A stretch of 64,000 nt of DNA from Daejeonella sp. (GTDB lineage Bacteria; Bacteroidota; Bacteroidia; Sphingobacteriales; Sphingobacteriaceae). Shown in pieces: positions 18,634-27,852 of this stretch. The DNA lies in NCBI RefSeq assembly GCF_030684675.1, contig NZ_JAUXXZ010000076.1:1-64000 (forward strand), written 5' to 3'. Each line of letters opens with the position of its first letter. The first letter of the stretch is position 1. The position numbers and the translations under genes were made by a program. The notes below the pieces were generated by a model that did no database searches, was not told where the DNA came from, and saw nothing but the letters and a program-made list of their open reading frames with translations.

Positions 18634-19596
18634 CTATTTTTTTGTATTGTAGAATTGATATTTGATAGCCCAGTTGAATTCTTTACCCGGGTCAGCATCA
18701 ACCTTAATAAAAGGCTCAGGACTCAGTGTGGTGGGAACAGACCAGTACATGAATTTTGACAAGGCCCTGTCGGCAGTTATTCTGACACCAGCACCGGTTT
18801 TTTTGTTTTCGATTCTGAAATCATAATCTTCAACTTTATCACCTGAATATCCTGTTGGGTACTCCATTGTACTTTCACCTTTTTTGAGATCCCTTAAATA
18901 AGTCATTTTGTTTTCACTGAAATCCATCAGTTTCTTACCTGTTGGTTTATTTTCAATTTTGAAGGGAAGTGTAACTGTAAAATCGGATCCGGTGGTCTGA
19001 TTGTCGATCACGAAGAAATTATGGTTAAAAACACTCGTATTAATTGATTTCTGACCGGTGTTCTTTAAATTATGCTCTAGTACCAGTTCAGGTTTGCCTT
19101 TTAATAATCTTACCGTTTTAGTATAGGTATATGAATAACCTTTACCATCATTCAGTTTATGAGTAAAGATAATCCTGTCAGCTTTTTTACGAACTTTCCA
19201 TGTTCCAGTATTGACAAGTTCAAAAGGAGCATTGAAGCGGTATGGATTGTTATTTATCTTTTTAACTGTTCCAATACCAATTTTAATAAAGGTTTCACCC
19301 GGAGCGGCTGAATCATATTCAATCGGATCAAAAGCCTCTACAGGGCCAGTAATCGCATCGTGTCTTTTGGGATCATGTTTTGCATACCACTCTCCGAAAT
19401 ATTCATGACCCTTATATTTAAGACTTGGAATTACACCAGCCCAGTCAAACCTGGTACCGCGGTAAAATCCTTCTTTTACGTCAGGTAAGTATAATCTGGC
19501 TTCAATTTCTACATTTGAAATCCTGGCTTCAGGATATTGAGCAGAGACCTGCAAGCAGGAAAGTAGAAGACATACAGTTAAAATCTGTTTTAGCAT
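18634..19596 (-). CDS. Secreted galactose-mutarotase-like protein of unknown function
   Basis: The 320-residue protein has a cleavable signal peptide (MLKQILTVCLLLSCLQVSAQ). The mature part looks like an all-beta aldose-epimerase fold: FDWAGVIPSLKYKGHEYFGEW near the start, VFNHNFFVIDNQTTGSDF in the middle and YWSVPTTLSPEPFIKVDADPG near the end. The classical mutarotase His/Glu pair cannot be placed with certainty. It is the middle gene of the sugar operon and is probably periplasmic, possibly acting on a free or oxidised sugar. The fold assignment is an inference from sequence feel. Confidence 0.65.
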   Translation of the reverse strand: MLKQILTVCLLLSCLQVSAQYPEARISNVEIEARLYLPDVKEGFYRGTRFDWAGVIPSLKYKGHEYFGEWYAKHDPKRHDAITGPVEAFDPIEYDSAAPGETFIKIGIGTVKKINNNPYRFNAPFELVNTGTWKVRKKADRIIFTHKLNDGKGYSYTYTKTVRLLKGKPELVLEHNLKNTGQKSINTSVFNHNFFVIDNQTTGSDFTVTLPFKIENKPTGKKLMDFSENKMTYLRDLKKGESTMEYPTGYSGDKVEDYDFRIENKKTGAGVRITADRALSKFMYWSVPTTLSPEPFIKVDADPGKEFNWAIKYQFYNTKK

Positions 19597-19633
19597 TATG
19601 ATTAATATTTATAGTTTATTTTAAAAATCAGGG

Positions 19634-20542
19634 TTATGGTCTGATCAGTGTACCATCTGCTTTACGCACCTGCCAGTTTGATTTTGTACCTATCGGATAT
19701 TTTGCAGCTTCTTTTTCATTAATATCCACACCCAATCCCGGCACCTCATTCACATACATATAGCCGTTTTTCATCGTAGGGCATCCTGAAAATACCTCTT
19801 TCATTTTATCCGAAAAACGAATCGACTCCTGGATTCCAAAATTCCAGACCGCAAGGTCGATGTGTGCATTTGCTGCATGACCTACAGGTGAAACATCGCC
19901 AGGTCCGTGCCAGGCACCATAGCCTCCTTGCTGTATCCTGACGTACTTATATCCCTCATCCATAAACTTCTGGACATTATCTGCTACTTCCTCAGGAGTG
20001 CTTCCACTTGCATGGGCATAACAGGGTACAGCAAACCTTACCTTTCTACCAAGAAGCTGATATGCAGGCATGTTTGCACGTTTCCCCTTAATATCCCACA
20101 AGGCCTGATCCAATCCACTTAGTGCATTATTCAACACAGGGCCATTTCGCCAGTATGAGCTGACATAGACTCCATGCCACATATCTTCAATATTGTCTAC
20201 ATCCTTTCCAACACAAAAATCATTCAGGTAACTATTGATCGCAGTGACCACAGCCATCGCTCTTTGGGTGAATGTGGCACAGCCCAATCCATATAAGCCA
20301 GGTTCAGAGGTCTCAACTTTTACAACGATCAGGTTGGATCCAGCCGGGGCGCAGGCAATAGCCTTAACACTTGTAATCTTAACAGGAGCCATTCCACGTG
20401 TGTAGGATGGTGCTTCTTTTTCAGAGGCTCTGGCAGTAGATGATGAGCCAAACATACCTAGAATTCCTGCGCTTGAACCTATGCCGAGCATTTATAATGC
20501 TTCACGACGGTCAAATATGTTTTGATCTTTTTTGCTATCCAT
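19634..20542 (-). pseudogene. Broken mannonate dehydratase-like enolase-superfamily gene (nonsense codon and internal deletion)
   Basis: From ATG 20542 the frame reads MDSKKDQNIFDRREAL, then TAA, then continues in the same frame as MLGIGSSAGILGMFGS. A Tat signal peptide (DRREAL-x-MLGIG) is thus cut by one stop, plausibly a Lys codon AAA changed to TAA. The body matches the RspA/ManD group: VKVETSEPGLYGLGCATF, YWRNGPVLNNALSGLDQALWDIKGK, then directly AWHGPGDVSPVGHAAN and NFGIQE. The whole segment between GGYG and AWHGPGD, roughly 150 residues with the metal-binding Asp/Glu/Glu of the barrel, is missing, yet the frame is kept. About 302 codons remain of an expected 400-450. It cannot be an active dehydratase. 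First gene of the sugar run. Confidence 0.85.
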
Positions 20543-20636
20543 ATTTAAAAAACTGATTAAATGTTATGATTGTTATCCTAGATAAAGCCAGTCAAAAGAT
20601 AATTATTTTTTATAGCATTTGTATAAAATACACTGT

Positions 20637-21065
20637 TTAAACTCTGTGATAATCAGGTTTCCAATTTTTGATCAATAATTTAATGGCTTTATTTGTCATA
20701 TTCTCTGCAAGTGCTTTTTGTACAAGTTCCAAAAACTCTACATCAGATGCAAAACGAAGCGCCACAATCTGACTAATTCGCAATCCTGCCGGAAGAGGTT
20801 TGCCGCTCAGAATGAAATGCCTGAAATTTTCTTCTGCACGTATGGCTCTGTCCTGAGCCTTGAGTGGAAAAACCCGAACGAACCAGTATAGCATGATACA
20901 ACATACAAATAAGAGCAGCAGCAGACTTGCAGCGTATAAATTATCAGTCCCAAAAGATTCAACAAGATTGACAGATGATCCAATTGATCCTGATATTAAA
21001 AATAAAGCAAGTATTCTGTGATAACTTGTGATAAAGCGTGTGTGATTTTTGAAATTTTGTTCCAT
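20637..21065 (-). CDS. DUF6526 family membrane protein
   Basis: The 142-residue protein has two predicted transmembrane helices near the N-terminus (about residues 15-35 and 42-65), followed by a cytosolic helical part (RAEENFRHFILSGKPLPAGLRISQIVALRFASDVEF). This matches the uncharacterised DUF6526 family. I take ATG 21065 (MEQNFKNHTRF), which matches the family beginning; a longer frame would overlap the PorE-like gene. It starts 1 bp after that gene's stop codon, so the two are probably co-transcribed. Confidence 0.75.
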   Translation of the reverse strand: MEQNFKNHTRFITSYHRILALFLISGSIGSSVNLVESFGTDNLYAASLLLLLFVCCIMLYWFVRVFPLKAQDRAIRAEENFRHFILSGKPLPAGLRISQIVALRFASDVEFLELVQKALAENMTNKAIKLLIKNWKPDYHRV

Positions 21066-21066
21066 T

Positions 21067-22974
21067 TTATTTCGTTGTGATTTTAAATTCTGTTCTCCTG
21101 TTATTTTTTCTGTTTTCTTCAGATGAATTATCATTAAGCGGAAGCCCTTCGCCATAGCCTTTATAACTTATCTTATCTGCAGAAATATGGTTACTTAGGA
21201 GATAATCATAAACAGTACGGGCCCGGTTTTCAGAAAGCTCAAGATTTGACTTCTCATCACCGACATCATCTGTATGCCCGCCAATTTCGATAGAGACTGA
21301 TGGATTCTCCTTCATAAAACGAATCAAATGTTGTAATTCGGTTTTCGATTCATGGAGGAGATTATATTTGCCGCTCTCGAAAAAGATATTATTAAGTATT
21401 ACCAGTCCGCCAACCTCTATTTTCTTTAAAGGAATTTCCAAAATAAATGGTTTATTAATCAGGTTCAGATCAGGCGTGAAGTTTTGTGAATAGAAAAGGT
21501 ACCCATCTTTAGAGACATTTAACCCAAAAGACTTACCTGCCATTATGGTCGCCAGAAACTCACCTGTTTCGGGATCGGTAACATCGTCAAAAATAGCTTT
21601 CCCGTCTTTAAGATTAATAATTTCGACTTTCGCGTCGAGAATTTCTTTTGTGATTTTGTCAAAAACCAATCCCTTAACATAGGTTACAGTATTGGGTCTC
21701 ATGGCTTCCGGCAATTCGAAAGAGTAAATGTCAAGTCCGCCAAACCCGCCTTTCTGGTTGGTAGAAAAGAAAGCAAGTTTGCCATTGCTGCTGATACTTA
21801 AGCCACTTTCTTCACCAAAAGTATTGATCGGATATCCCAGATTCTGAGGCCTTTTCCAGCCTGCTTGAACTTCATCCTTAAAAAGTTTTCGGCTAATGAA
21901 AAGATCCTTGTTTCCCAGTCCCGGCCAACCATTTGAAGAGAAATAAAGGCTTTCATCATCGGGGTGAATAAATGGCGATTGTTCGTCGTACGAGGTATTT
22001 ATCTCTGGTCCTAGATTTAATGGAATACCCCATGATCCATCATTATTAAGTTCTGATTTCCAGATGTCATAGCCACCGAATCCTCCATTTCGGGTACTTA
22101 CAAAGTATAAGGTTCTGCCATCGGCACTGATAGATGGCTGAGATTCCCAGCCAGGAGTATTAATTGGCCCACCTATATTAAAGGGTTTACTCCAGCCATT
22201 TCCTTCCCATCTGGAAATATAGATATCGCATCTCCCTAAGCCATCCGGACGGTTACAACCTGTGAAAAACAAATAATTCCCATCAGGCGAAATGCATTGA
22301 GCTCCTTCATTATAATTAAACGTATTAATCTCTTTGCTCAGATACTCAGCTGTAGCCCAGAGGCTGTCACGTTTGACACTTTTGAAAAAATCTTCGTTTC
22401 TGTTAGTCTGACGAGTGAATATGATCATTTTCTCATCGGCAGTAATTACAGGCAGATACTCTTCTTCTTTTGAATTAATTCCGGGACCCAGATTGACAGG
22501 TTTAAAGCTTACCGGATTCTTGATTGCATCAAGGCTAAAACTACAATCTGCAACATATTTACCTGTTTTTTGTTTGCTTTCTGCACTCAGGCCGGGATAC
22601 GAAAGATATTTATTGAAATGTTCATATGCATTGGCATAATTGCCCGTATTTAATTCGCTTTCGGCAAGACCAAAATAAGTTAGTGGTAAAAATTCAGGAT
22701 CTATTTCAAGAACCTTTTTGTAACTGATCAGGGCTTTACTATAATTTCCGGACTTTCGATAAATATCCCCTAGCTGCTGATAGGCAGCAGTGAAATTTTT
22801 ATCCAGGATAACCGCCTGACTCAGTTCAGCTATTGCCTTATCATATAATCTGTAGCTTAAATATTGATTTGCCAGATTATATGATTTTTGTGCCTGTTTA
22901 ACCGGGGAGGAAGTTTGTTTTTGTGCTAAACAAATACAAGGTAATAGACATAATAACAGCAGTAATATTTTCAT
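21067..22974 (-). CDS. PorE-like protein: TPR, PD40 propeller, carboxypeptidase-regulatory and OmpA domains
   Basis: The 635-residue exported protein has a signal peptide ending near CLAQ. In order it holds TPR repeats (about 25-130), a WD40-like PD40 beta-propeller (about 150-420; repeated ISPDGNYLFFTG, ISADGRTLYFVSTRNGGFGGYDIW), a carboxypeptidase-type Ig fold (about 430-515) and an OmpA peptidoglycan-binding domain (about 525-635; IEIGGHTDDVGDEKSNLELSENRARTVYDYL). This is the architecture of PorE, which ties the type IX secretion machine to peptidoglycan. Bacteroidota carry several paralogs, so it may be a PorE homolog of another role. I see no clear lipobox, unlike PorE. Confidence 0.82.
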   Translation of the reverse strand: MKILLLLLCLLPCICLAQKQTSSPVKQAQKSYNLANQYLSYRLYDKAIAELSQAVILDKNFTAAYQQLGDIYRKSGNYSKALISYKKVLEIDPEFLPLTYFGLAESELNTGNYANAYEHFNKYLSYPGLSAESKQKTGKYVADCSFSLDAIKNPVSFKPVNLGPGINSKEEEYLPVITADEKMIIFTRQTNRNEDFFKSVKRDSLWATAEYLSKEINTFNYNEGAQCISPDGNYLFFTGCNRPDGLGRCDIYISRWEGNGWSKPFNIGGPINTPGWESQPSISADGRTLYFVSTRNGGFGGYDIWKSELNNDGSWGIPLNLGPEINTSYDEQSPFIHPDDESLYFSSNGWPGLGNKDLFISRKLFKDEVQAGWKRPQNLGYPINTFGEESGLSISSNGKLAFFSTNQKGGFGGLDIYSFELPEAMRPNTVTYVKGLVFDKITKEILDAKVEIINLKDGKAIFDDVTDPETGEFLATIMAGKSFGLNVSKDGYLFYSQNFTPDLNLINKPFILEIPLKKIEVGGLVILNNIFFESGKYNLLHESKTELQHLIRFMKENPSVSIEIGGHTDDVGDEKSNLELSENRARTVYDYLLSNHISADKISYKGYGEGLPLNDNSSEENRKNNRRTEFKITTK

Positions 22975-23109
22975 TCTTATGAGGCTTTCCCTTTGTATGA
23001 AGGTAGAAAATATTCTGTATTAAGCCTACCGATTAATTAAGCAGGAATAATAAAATTCCGGGATGGATTTATTCCGAATTAAACGCCAATAATCTAAATG
23101 AAAAAAGAA

Positions 23110-23733
23110 TCAGGGAATATTAAGATATTTATGAGTCTGCAGAGAGATTTCCCACTTTGGGTTCTCCATAACATAATCAATGATCAACGGGATCACTTCT
23201 GCTGATTTTGACCATTCAGGCTGCAGGTATAGTTTACATCCTTCGGATACTGTAGCGGCATATTCCTCTGCCCATTTAAAATCACTTTTGTTGAAGACAA
23301 TCACTTTTAATTCTCCGGCCAGTGGAGCTATATCCGGACGCGGGGCCTTGAATTTTTTTGGTGAAAGACAAATCCAGTCCCAGGTGCCGGAAAGGGGATA
23401 GGCACCTGATGTTTCAATAAATGTTTTAATTCCTCTTTGCTGTAATTCTGAGGTAAGATAATCCAGGTTATAGATAAGAGGTTCACCACCAGTCACTACA
23501 ACTGCTTTACCGGGGTATTTTTCGGCATTTTTCACGATTTGATCTGAATCTGTCAATGGATGCAATTCTGCATCCCAGCTTTCTTTCACATCACACCAGT
23601 GACAACCCACATCGCAACCGCCCAAACGAATAAAATAGGCTGCTTTTCCGGAATGAAATCCTTCACCCTGTATGGTGTAGAACTCTTCCATTAATGGTAA
23701 TAAGGTGCCGTCGGCTGGAATTTGGTGTGCCAT
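23110..23733 (-). CDS. queE: 7-carboxy-7-deazaguanine synthase
   Basis: The 207-residue radical SAM enzyme converts carboxy-tetrahydropterin to 7-carboxy-7-deazaguanine in queuosine synthesis. The iron-sulfur motif is CDVGCHWC (CX3CX2C) near residue 35, preceded by EEFYTIQGEGFHSGKAAYFIRLGG. Then come VVTGGEPLIY and ETSGAYPLSGTWDWICLSPKK. Length and motifs are normal for the short Bacteroidota form. No other queuosine gene is in the window. A good promoter lies 16 nt upstream, so the leader is very short. Confidence 0.93.
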   Translation of the reverse strand: MAHQIPADGTLLPLMEEFYTIQGEGFHSGKAAYFIRLGGCDVGCHWCDVKESWDAELHPLTDSDQIVKNAEKYPGKAVVVTGGEPLIYNLDYLTSELQQRGIKTFIETSGAYPLSGTWDWICLSPKKFKAPRPDIAPLAGELKVIVFNKSDFKWAEEYAATVSEGCKLYLQPEWSKSAEVIPLIIDYVMENPKWEISLQTHKYLNIP

Positions 23734-23749
23734 TTTGTAATTTAGAGCG

Positions 23750-23776
23750 CAAATATACTTAAGTTTAAGAGATCAA
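23750..23776 (-). promoter_or_regulatory. Promoter of queE
   Basis: On the minus strand TTG (23774-23776), 16 bp, then TATATTTG (23750-23757). This fits the Bacteroidota -33/-7 pattern. Transcription would begin within about 10 nt of the queE ATG (23733). Confidence 0.55.
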
Positions 23777-23824
23777 CCTTGAGCAAAACAGATAGAGACG
23801 CAATTCTGACAATTCAATTTTAAT

Positions 23825-24154
23825 ATGAACTGGATTAATATACTTCCCGCGAGCATCACAGCTTCTGAAGATTTTATCAGAACTGTACAGGTATCGGGAA
23901 GAAAACTGTGTATAGTGAAGACAGGAAATGAATTTTATGCTGTACAGAGCAAATGCCCCCATGCTGGTGCTGAACTTAGTAATGGATGGTGTGTCTCTGG
24001 TAAACTGATATGTCCTTACCACCGGCATGAATTTGATCTTAAAACTGGCCGTGGTGCCGAAGGACAAGGTAATTATATTGATACCTATCCGGTTGAGCTG
24101 AGAGAAGATGGATTTTATATCGGAATTTCAAAACCCTGGTGGAAGTTCTGGTAA
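23825..24154 (+). CDS. Rieske [2Fe-2S] domain protein
   Basis: The 109-residue protein is a single Rieske domain. It carries both halves of the cluster site: CPHAGAELSNG (Cys-X-His) and CPYHRHEFD (Cys-X2-His), spaced as in ferredoxin-type Rieske and NirD-like proteins. No signal peptide, so it is a cytoplasmic electron carrier or an assembly partner. It is divergent from queE and stands alone; the redox partner is not evident. Its end faces the toxin gene tail-to-tail with a 10-bp gap. Confidence 0.88.
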   Translation: MNWINILPASITASEDFIRTVQVSGRKLCIVKTGNEFYAVQSKCPHAGAELSNGWCVSGKLICPYHRHEFDLKTGRGAEGQGNYIDTYPVELREDGFYIGISKPWWKFW

Positions 24155-24164
24155 ATTTCTAATC

Positions 24165-24584
24165 TTATTTGAAAAGGTATTTTTTACAGAATTCTTCACT
24201 GTTCAGTATTTCGATTTCAGAAAAATAGAAATCTGTTTTATCTTCAGTAATGATGCAGTCACACTTACTTTCCAGGGCAGCATAATATTCAAGTCCATCT
24301 TCAAAATCATGAATGGAAGGATTCGCTATACATTTCAAAACAGCTTCACATGAATTTGTTGCAATGCTAATATGCTCTGAAAGTATTTTTATTTTGGATT
24401 TTGCAACACTGCTCTTATGCTTTTTTTCTGCAAAATAATAGGCAATAGCCAGACATATCGGTGAAGTCAGTAAACAGAATTTTTTGTTTCCGGCCAGACT
24501 CAATATTCTCGCTGAATTTGTAAAAGTGGGATATTCCTTGTTCAATACAGAAACCAGAATGTTGGCATCCAAAAAAATATTCAT
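24165..24584 (-). CDS. PIN-domain toxin (VapC-like RNase)
   Basis: The 139-residue PIN-fold protein has acidic residues in the usual places: Asp in FLDANIL at residue 6, an Asp/Glu cluster in IHDFEDGLEYYAAL and the Asp of TEDKTDF. Known PIN toxins cleave tRNA or rRNA. It overlaps the preceding small gene by four bases (ATGA), the coupling typical of type II toxin-antitoxin pairs. Target unknown. Confidence 0.85.
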   Translation of the reverse strand: MNIFLDANILVSVLNKEYPTFTNSARILSLAGNKKFCLLTSPICLAIAYYFAEKKHKSSVAKSKIKILSEHISIATNSCEAVLKCIANPSIHDFEDGLEYYAALESKCDCIITEDKTDFYFSEIEILNSEEFCKKYLFK

Positions 24585-24835
24585 TTTCTTGAATCGAAAA
24601 ATTCCTTTTTAGCTGATTTTCTACTTTGTTTAGTCTGATATTCAGCTTTGCCTTCGGCAATCAGATTTACCCAATCAGCTATGGGGTATTCTTCGAGGGA
24701 TTGGTAATCTGTTGAAGTAACTTTTGTTAAAAGAAATTCTATGAGCCTTGATAGACTAATGTCGTTTTCATCTGCATACTTTTTTGCTTTATTGATGACA
24801 TCTTCATTAAAGCTAAGCGTTAATTTAGCATTCAT
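24581..24835 (-). CDS. Antitoxin of the PIN toxin (DUF6364-like)
   Basis: The 84-residue protein begins MNAKLTLSFNEDVINKAKKYADENDISLSRLIEFLL, a ribbon-helix-helix-type DNA-binding start like DUF6364 antitoxins. A charged tail probably wraps the toxin. I chose ATG 24835: the frame runs further upstream but into the operator region and folD. A Shine-Dalgarno-like GAGGAG precedes this ATG, which is unusual for the window. It lies upstream of the toxin with a 4-bp overlap. Confidence 0.8.
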   Translation of the reverse strand: MNAKLTLSFNEDVINKAKKYADENDISLSRLIEFLLTKVTSTDYQSLEEYPIADWVNLIAEGKAEYQTKQSRKSAKKEFFDSRK

Positions 24836-24860
24836 AAATAAACTCCTCTCTGTTTTTACA

Positions 24861-24906
24861 CAAAAATAATATTTTTTACGTATATCTTTTAGTATTTTTA
24901 CGTATA
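24861..24906 (-). promoter_or_regulatory. Promoter and twin direct-repeat operator of the PIN toxin-antitoxin pair
   Basis: The -7 box TATTTTTG (minus strand) lies at 24861-24868. Two identical 12-mers (TTTTTACGTATA on the plus strand) lie at 24873-24884 and 24895-24906. They are 22 bp apart, about two helical turns, and cover the -33 region. They are likely binding sites for the antitoxin (inference). Confidence 0.5.
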
Positions 24907-24909
24907 ATT

Positions 24910-25788
24910 TTAATAAATTTCTTTTTTTGCAGAAGCCAGGGTATTTTTCAGTAAGCCTACGATGGTCATCAAACCCACACCTCCAGGAACAGGAGTAATC
25001 CATGAGCTTTTTGGTGCTACATTTTCAAAATCTACATCTCCGTAAAGTTTGAAACCTGATTTGGTCTCAGAGGAAACCTCGCGATTCATACCAACATCAA
25101 TGACAATAGAACCTTCTTTAACCATGTCGGCGGTAATGAAATTCTTTTTACCTATTGCAACGATTAATATGTCAGCATCCAGGCTATATTTTTTAATATC
25201 AGGAGTTTTGCTGTGGCAGATGGTAACAGTGCAATTTCCAGGATTTGTATTCCTTGCCATTAATATGCTCATCGGTGAACCCACAATATTACTTCTGCCA
25301 ACAACGACACAATGTTTACCGGCAGTATCGATTCCATATTCCTGAAGCATCAGTAAAATACCATAAGGAGTTGCCGGTAAAAAGGAGGGAAGGTTACGCT
25401 GCATCCTACCAAGGTTAACCGGATGGAAGCCGTCCACATCTTTTTCAGGAGATATTTTTTCAGTAACTTTATCTGCAGAGATATGTTTTGGAAGAGGAAG
25501 CTGAACAAGGATACCATCTGTTTCAGGATCTTTATTTACTTCATCAATTTTCCGGAGTAATTCTTCTTCAGTGATTGTATTCTCAAAGCGATACAAGGTT
25601 GAATTAAAACCTACCTTTTCACAGTTTTTTATTTTACTGGCAACATAGGTTTCTGAACCCCCATCATGCCCAACAAGTATGGCTACCAGATGGGGTTTAC
25701 GGCCAGTATTCTTTAAAATTTCGGCTGCCTCAATTGCGATTCTTTCTTTTAGTTTCTCTGAAACAAATTTTCCGTCGAGTAACTGCAT
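24910..25788 (-). CDS. folD: Bifunctional methylenetetrahydrofolate dehydrogenase / methenyltetrahydrofolate cyclohydrolase
   Basis: The 292-residue enzyme interconverts 5,10-methylene-THF and 10-formyl-THF for one-carbon metabolism. Markers are [24 protein letters not shown] (with catalytic Lys), [46 protein letters not shown] and the C-terminal TPVGGVGLMT-type segment ([12 protein letters not shown]). Length is normal. Its 3' end abuts the operator of the downstream toxin-antitoxin pair, leaving only a few bases between. Confidence 0.95.
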   Translation of the reverse strand: MQLLDGKFVSEKLKERIAIEAAEILKNTGRKPHLVAILVGHDGGSETYVASKIKNCEKVGFNSTLYRFENTITEEELLRKIDEVNKDPETDGILVQLPLPKHISADKVTEKISPEKDVDGFHPVNLGRMQRNLPSFLPATPYGILLMLQEYGIDTAGKHCVVVGRSNIVGSPMSILMARNTNPGNCTVTICHSKTPDIKKYSLDADILIVAIGKKNFITADMVKEGSIVIDVGMNREVSSETKSGFKLYGDVDFENVAPKSSWITPVPGGVGLMTIVGLLKNTLASAKKEIY

Positions 25789-25872
25789 TTTTATTGAAAT
25801 ATAGTATTTATTAACATTTAGTGGCTTATTAACATGTTAATTTCGCAATTCGCGTAATGCGAAATAGTTAAA

Positions 25873-27660
25873 TTAATCTAATTTCAGGACTGCCATGAAG
25901 GCTGTTTGAGGTATTTCCACATTGCCTACCTGTCTCATTCGCTTTTTACCCTTTTTCTGTTTTTCAAGAAGCTTACGTTTCCTTGAAATATCACCACCAT
26001 AGCATTTCGCAGTTACATCTTTACGCAGGGCCTTTACAGTTTCGCGGGCAATAATTTTCGCTCCGATGGATGCCTGAATAATAATCTCAAACTGCTGGCG
26101 CGGAATCAGTTCTCTAAGTTTTTCACAGATCTTTTTCCCAAAATTATAGGAGTTTGTTCTATGAATTAATGATGAAAGGGCATCAACAGGTTCACTGTTT
26201 AAGAGTATATCCAAACGAACCAGGTCAGACTGCCGGTAACCGATCTGATGATAATCGAATGATGCGTAACCTTTGGAAATTGTTTTTAAACGATCATAAA
26301 AATCGAATACAATTTCACCCATCGGCATTTCAAAGATCAGCTCAACCCGGTCGGAGGTTAGGTAGGATTGATTGACTATCGTGCCACGTTTCTGAATACA
26401 GAGCGACATGATTGGCCCTACAAATTCAGATTTAGTGATAATATTGGCCTTAATATAAGGTTCTTCAACATGATCCAGTTTACTTGGATCAGGCAGATCG
26501 GAGGGGTTATGTACATCGATCTCCAGACCTTTGGAAGTAAATGCTTTATAGGATACATTCGGAACAGTGGTAATCACTGTCATGTCGAATTCTCTTTCCA
26601 GTCGCTCCTGAATAATCTCCATGTGGAGCATACCCAGGAAACCACAACGGAAACCAAATCCCAAAGCCGCTGATGATTCAGGTTCGAATACGATAGAAGC
26701 ATCATTAAGCTGCAGTTTGTGCATACTTTCACGAAGTTCCTCGTACTCATCCGTGTCAACCGGATATATACCGGCAAATACCATTGGTTTTACTTCCTCA
26801 AAACCTTTGATCGGTTCTGAACTTGGTTTATCTTTATGTGTAATCGTATCTCCGACCTTAACTTCACGTGCTTCTTTTATCCCCGAAATGATATAACCTA
26901 CATCCCCGGTTTTAATCACATCTTTTGGTTTCTGGGTCAACTTTAAGGTTCCTACTTCCTCTGCGATATAATCCTTATCTGTCGCTACAAACTTCACCTT
27001 ATCTCCCTTACGGATCTCGCCATTAAGTACCTTATAATATGCAATAATACCCCTGAATGAATTAAAAACAGAGTCGAATATCAAAGCCTGTAATTCCCCA
27101 TCAGGATTGCCCTTTGGAGCAGGAATACGTTCAATTATGGCTCTTAAAATACTATCTACACCTAAACCGGTTTTGCCGGATGCCGGAATAATTTCTTCGC
27201 GTTTACAACCAATCAGTTCAATAATCTGGTCTTTCACTTCTTCAGGCATAGCTCCCGGAAGGTCCATCTTGTTCAAAATTGGAATAATCTCCAGGTCGTG
27301 CTCAAGTGCCAGGTACAAATTAGATATGGTCTGTGCTTGTATTCCCTGCGAAGCATCCACGATTAGTAATGCACCTTCACAGGCAGCAATCGAGCGAGAA
27401 ACTTCATAGGAAAAATCCACGTGACCCGGTGTGTCTATCAGATTAAGAACATAGGGCTGACCATCCTGAATGTAATCCATTTGGATTGCATGACTCTTAA
27501 TGGTAATTCCGCGCTCACGTTCCAAATCCATATCATCAAGCAGTTGAGCCTGGGATTCACGCTGGGTGATTGTATTAGTATACTCCAGAAGACGGTCAGC
27601 CAGAGTGCTTTTACCGTGATCAATATGAGCAATTATGCAAAAGTTACGTATATACTTCAT
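25873..27660 (-). CDS. lepA: Elongation factor 4 (LepA GTPase)
   Basis: The 595-residue translational GTPase acts on stalled or mispositioned ribosomes. Motifs are G1 AHIDHGKST, the switch region [13 protein letters not shown]3 DTPGHVDF and G4 NKMDLPGA. Then follow domain [16 protein letters not shown] and the LepA-specific C-terminus ([28 protein letters not shown]). The -7 box TATATTTG ends 8 nt before the ATG, so the mRNA may be nearly leaderless. The gene lies 84 bp upstream of folD. Confidence 0.97.
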   Translation of the reverse strand: MKYIRNFCIIAHIDHGKSTLADRLLEYTNTITQRESQAQLLDDMDLERERGITIKSHAIQMDYIQDGQPYVLNLIDTPGHVDFSYEVSRSIAACEGALLIVDASQGIQAQTISNLYLALEHDLEIIPILNKMDLPGAMPEEVKDQIIELIGCKREEIIPASGKTGLGVDSILRAIIERIPAPKGNPDGELQALIFDSVFNSFRGIIAYYKVLNGEIRKGDKVKFVATDKDYIAEEVGTLKLTQKPKDVIKTGDVGYIISGIKEAREVKVGDTITHKDKPSSEPIKGFEEVKPMVFAGIYPVDTDEYEELRESMHKLQLNDASIVFEPESSAALGFGFRCGFLGMLHMEIIQERLEREFDMTVITTVPNVSYKAFTSKGLEIDVHNPSDLPDPSKLDHVEEPYIKANIITKSEFVGPIMSLCIQKRGTIVNQSYLTSDRVELIFEMPMGEIVFDFYDRLKTISKGYASFDYHQIGYRQSDLVRLDILLNSEPVDALSSLIHRTNSYNFGKKICEKLRELIPRQQFEIIIQASIGAKIIARETVKALRKDVTAKCYGGDISRKRKLLEKQKKGKKRMRQVGNVEIPQTAFMAVLKLD

Positions 27661-27668
27661 TTGAGGCG

Positions 27669-27676
27669 CAAATATA
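27669..27676 (-). promoter_or_regulatory. Candidate -7 box of lepA
   Basis: Minus-strand TATATTTG, an exact consensus match, followed by GCGC as in the queE box. It lies only 8 nt from the lepA ATG. No well-spaced -33 box is evident. Confidence 0.45.
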
Positions 27677-27852
27677 GTTTATTAAGCTCAAATTTTATTC
27701 CAATAAATGAATTCATGATCCTGATTAGCTAAGCGCCAAAAGCTTAATGTTTGCCTTGAAAATATTTGTAATTTTTTTAATGCAGCTTTCTTTATAGCTA
27801 ATTTTTTTTTCTATTTTGGGAAATAATCACTTTATAAACATTACAAGAATTC

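Noticed and set aside
24581-25003. Longer form of the antitoxin reaching 25003
   Set aside because: The extension overlaps folD and the operator, and its residues look like translated regulatory DNA; ATG 24835 has a GAGGAG site.
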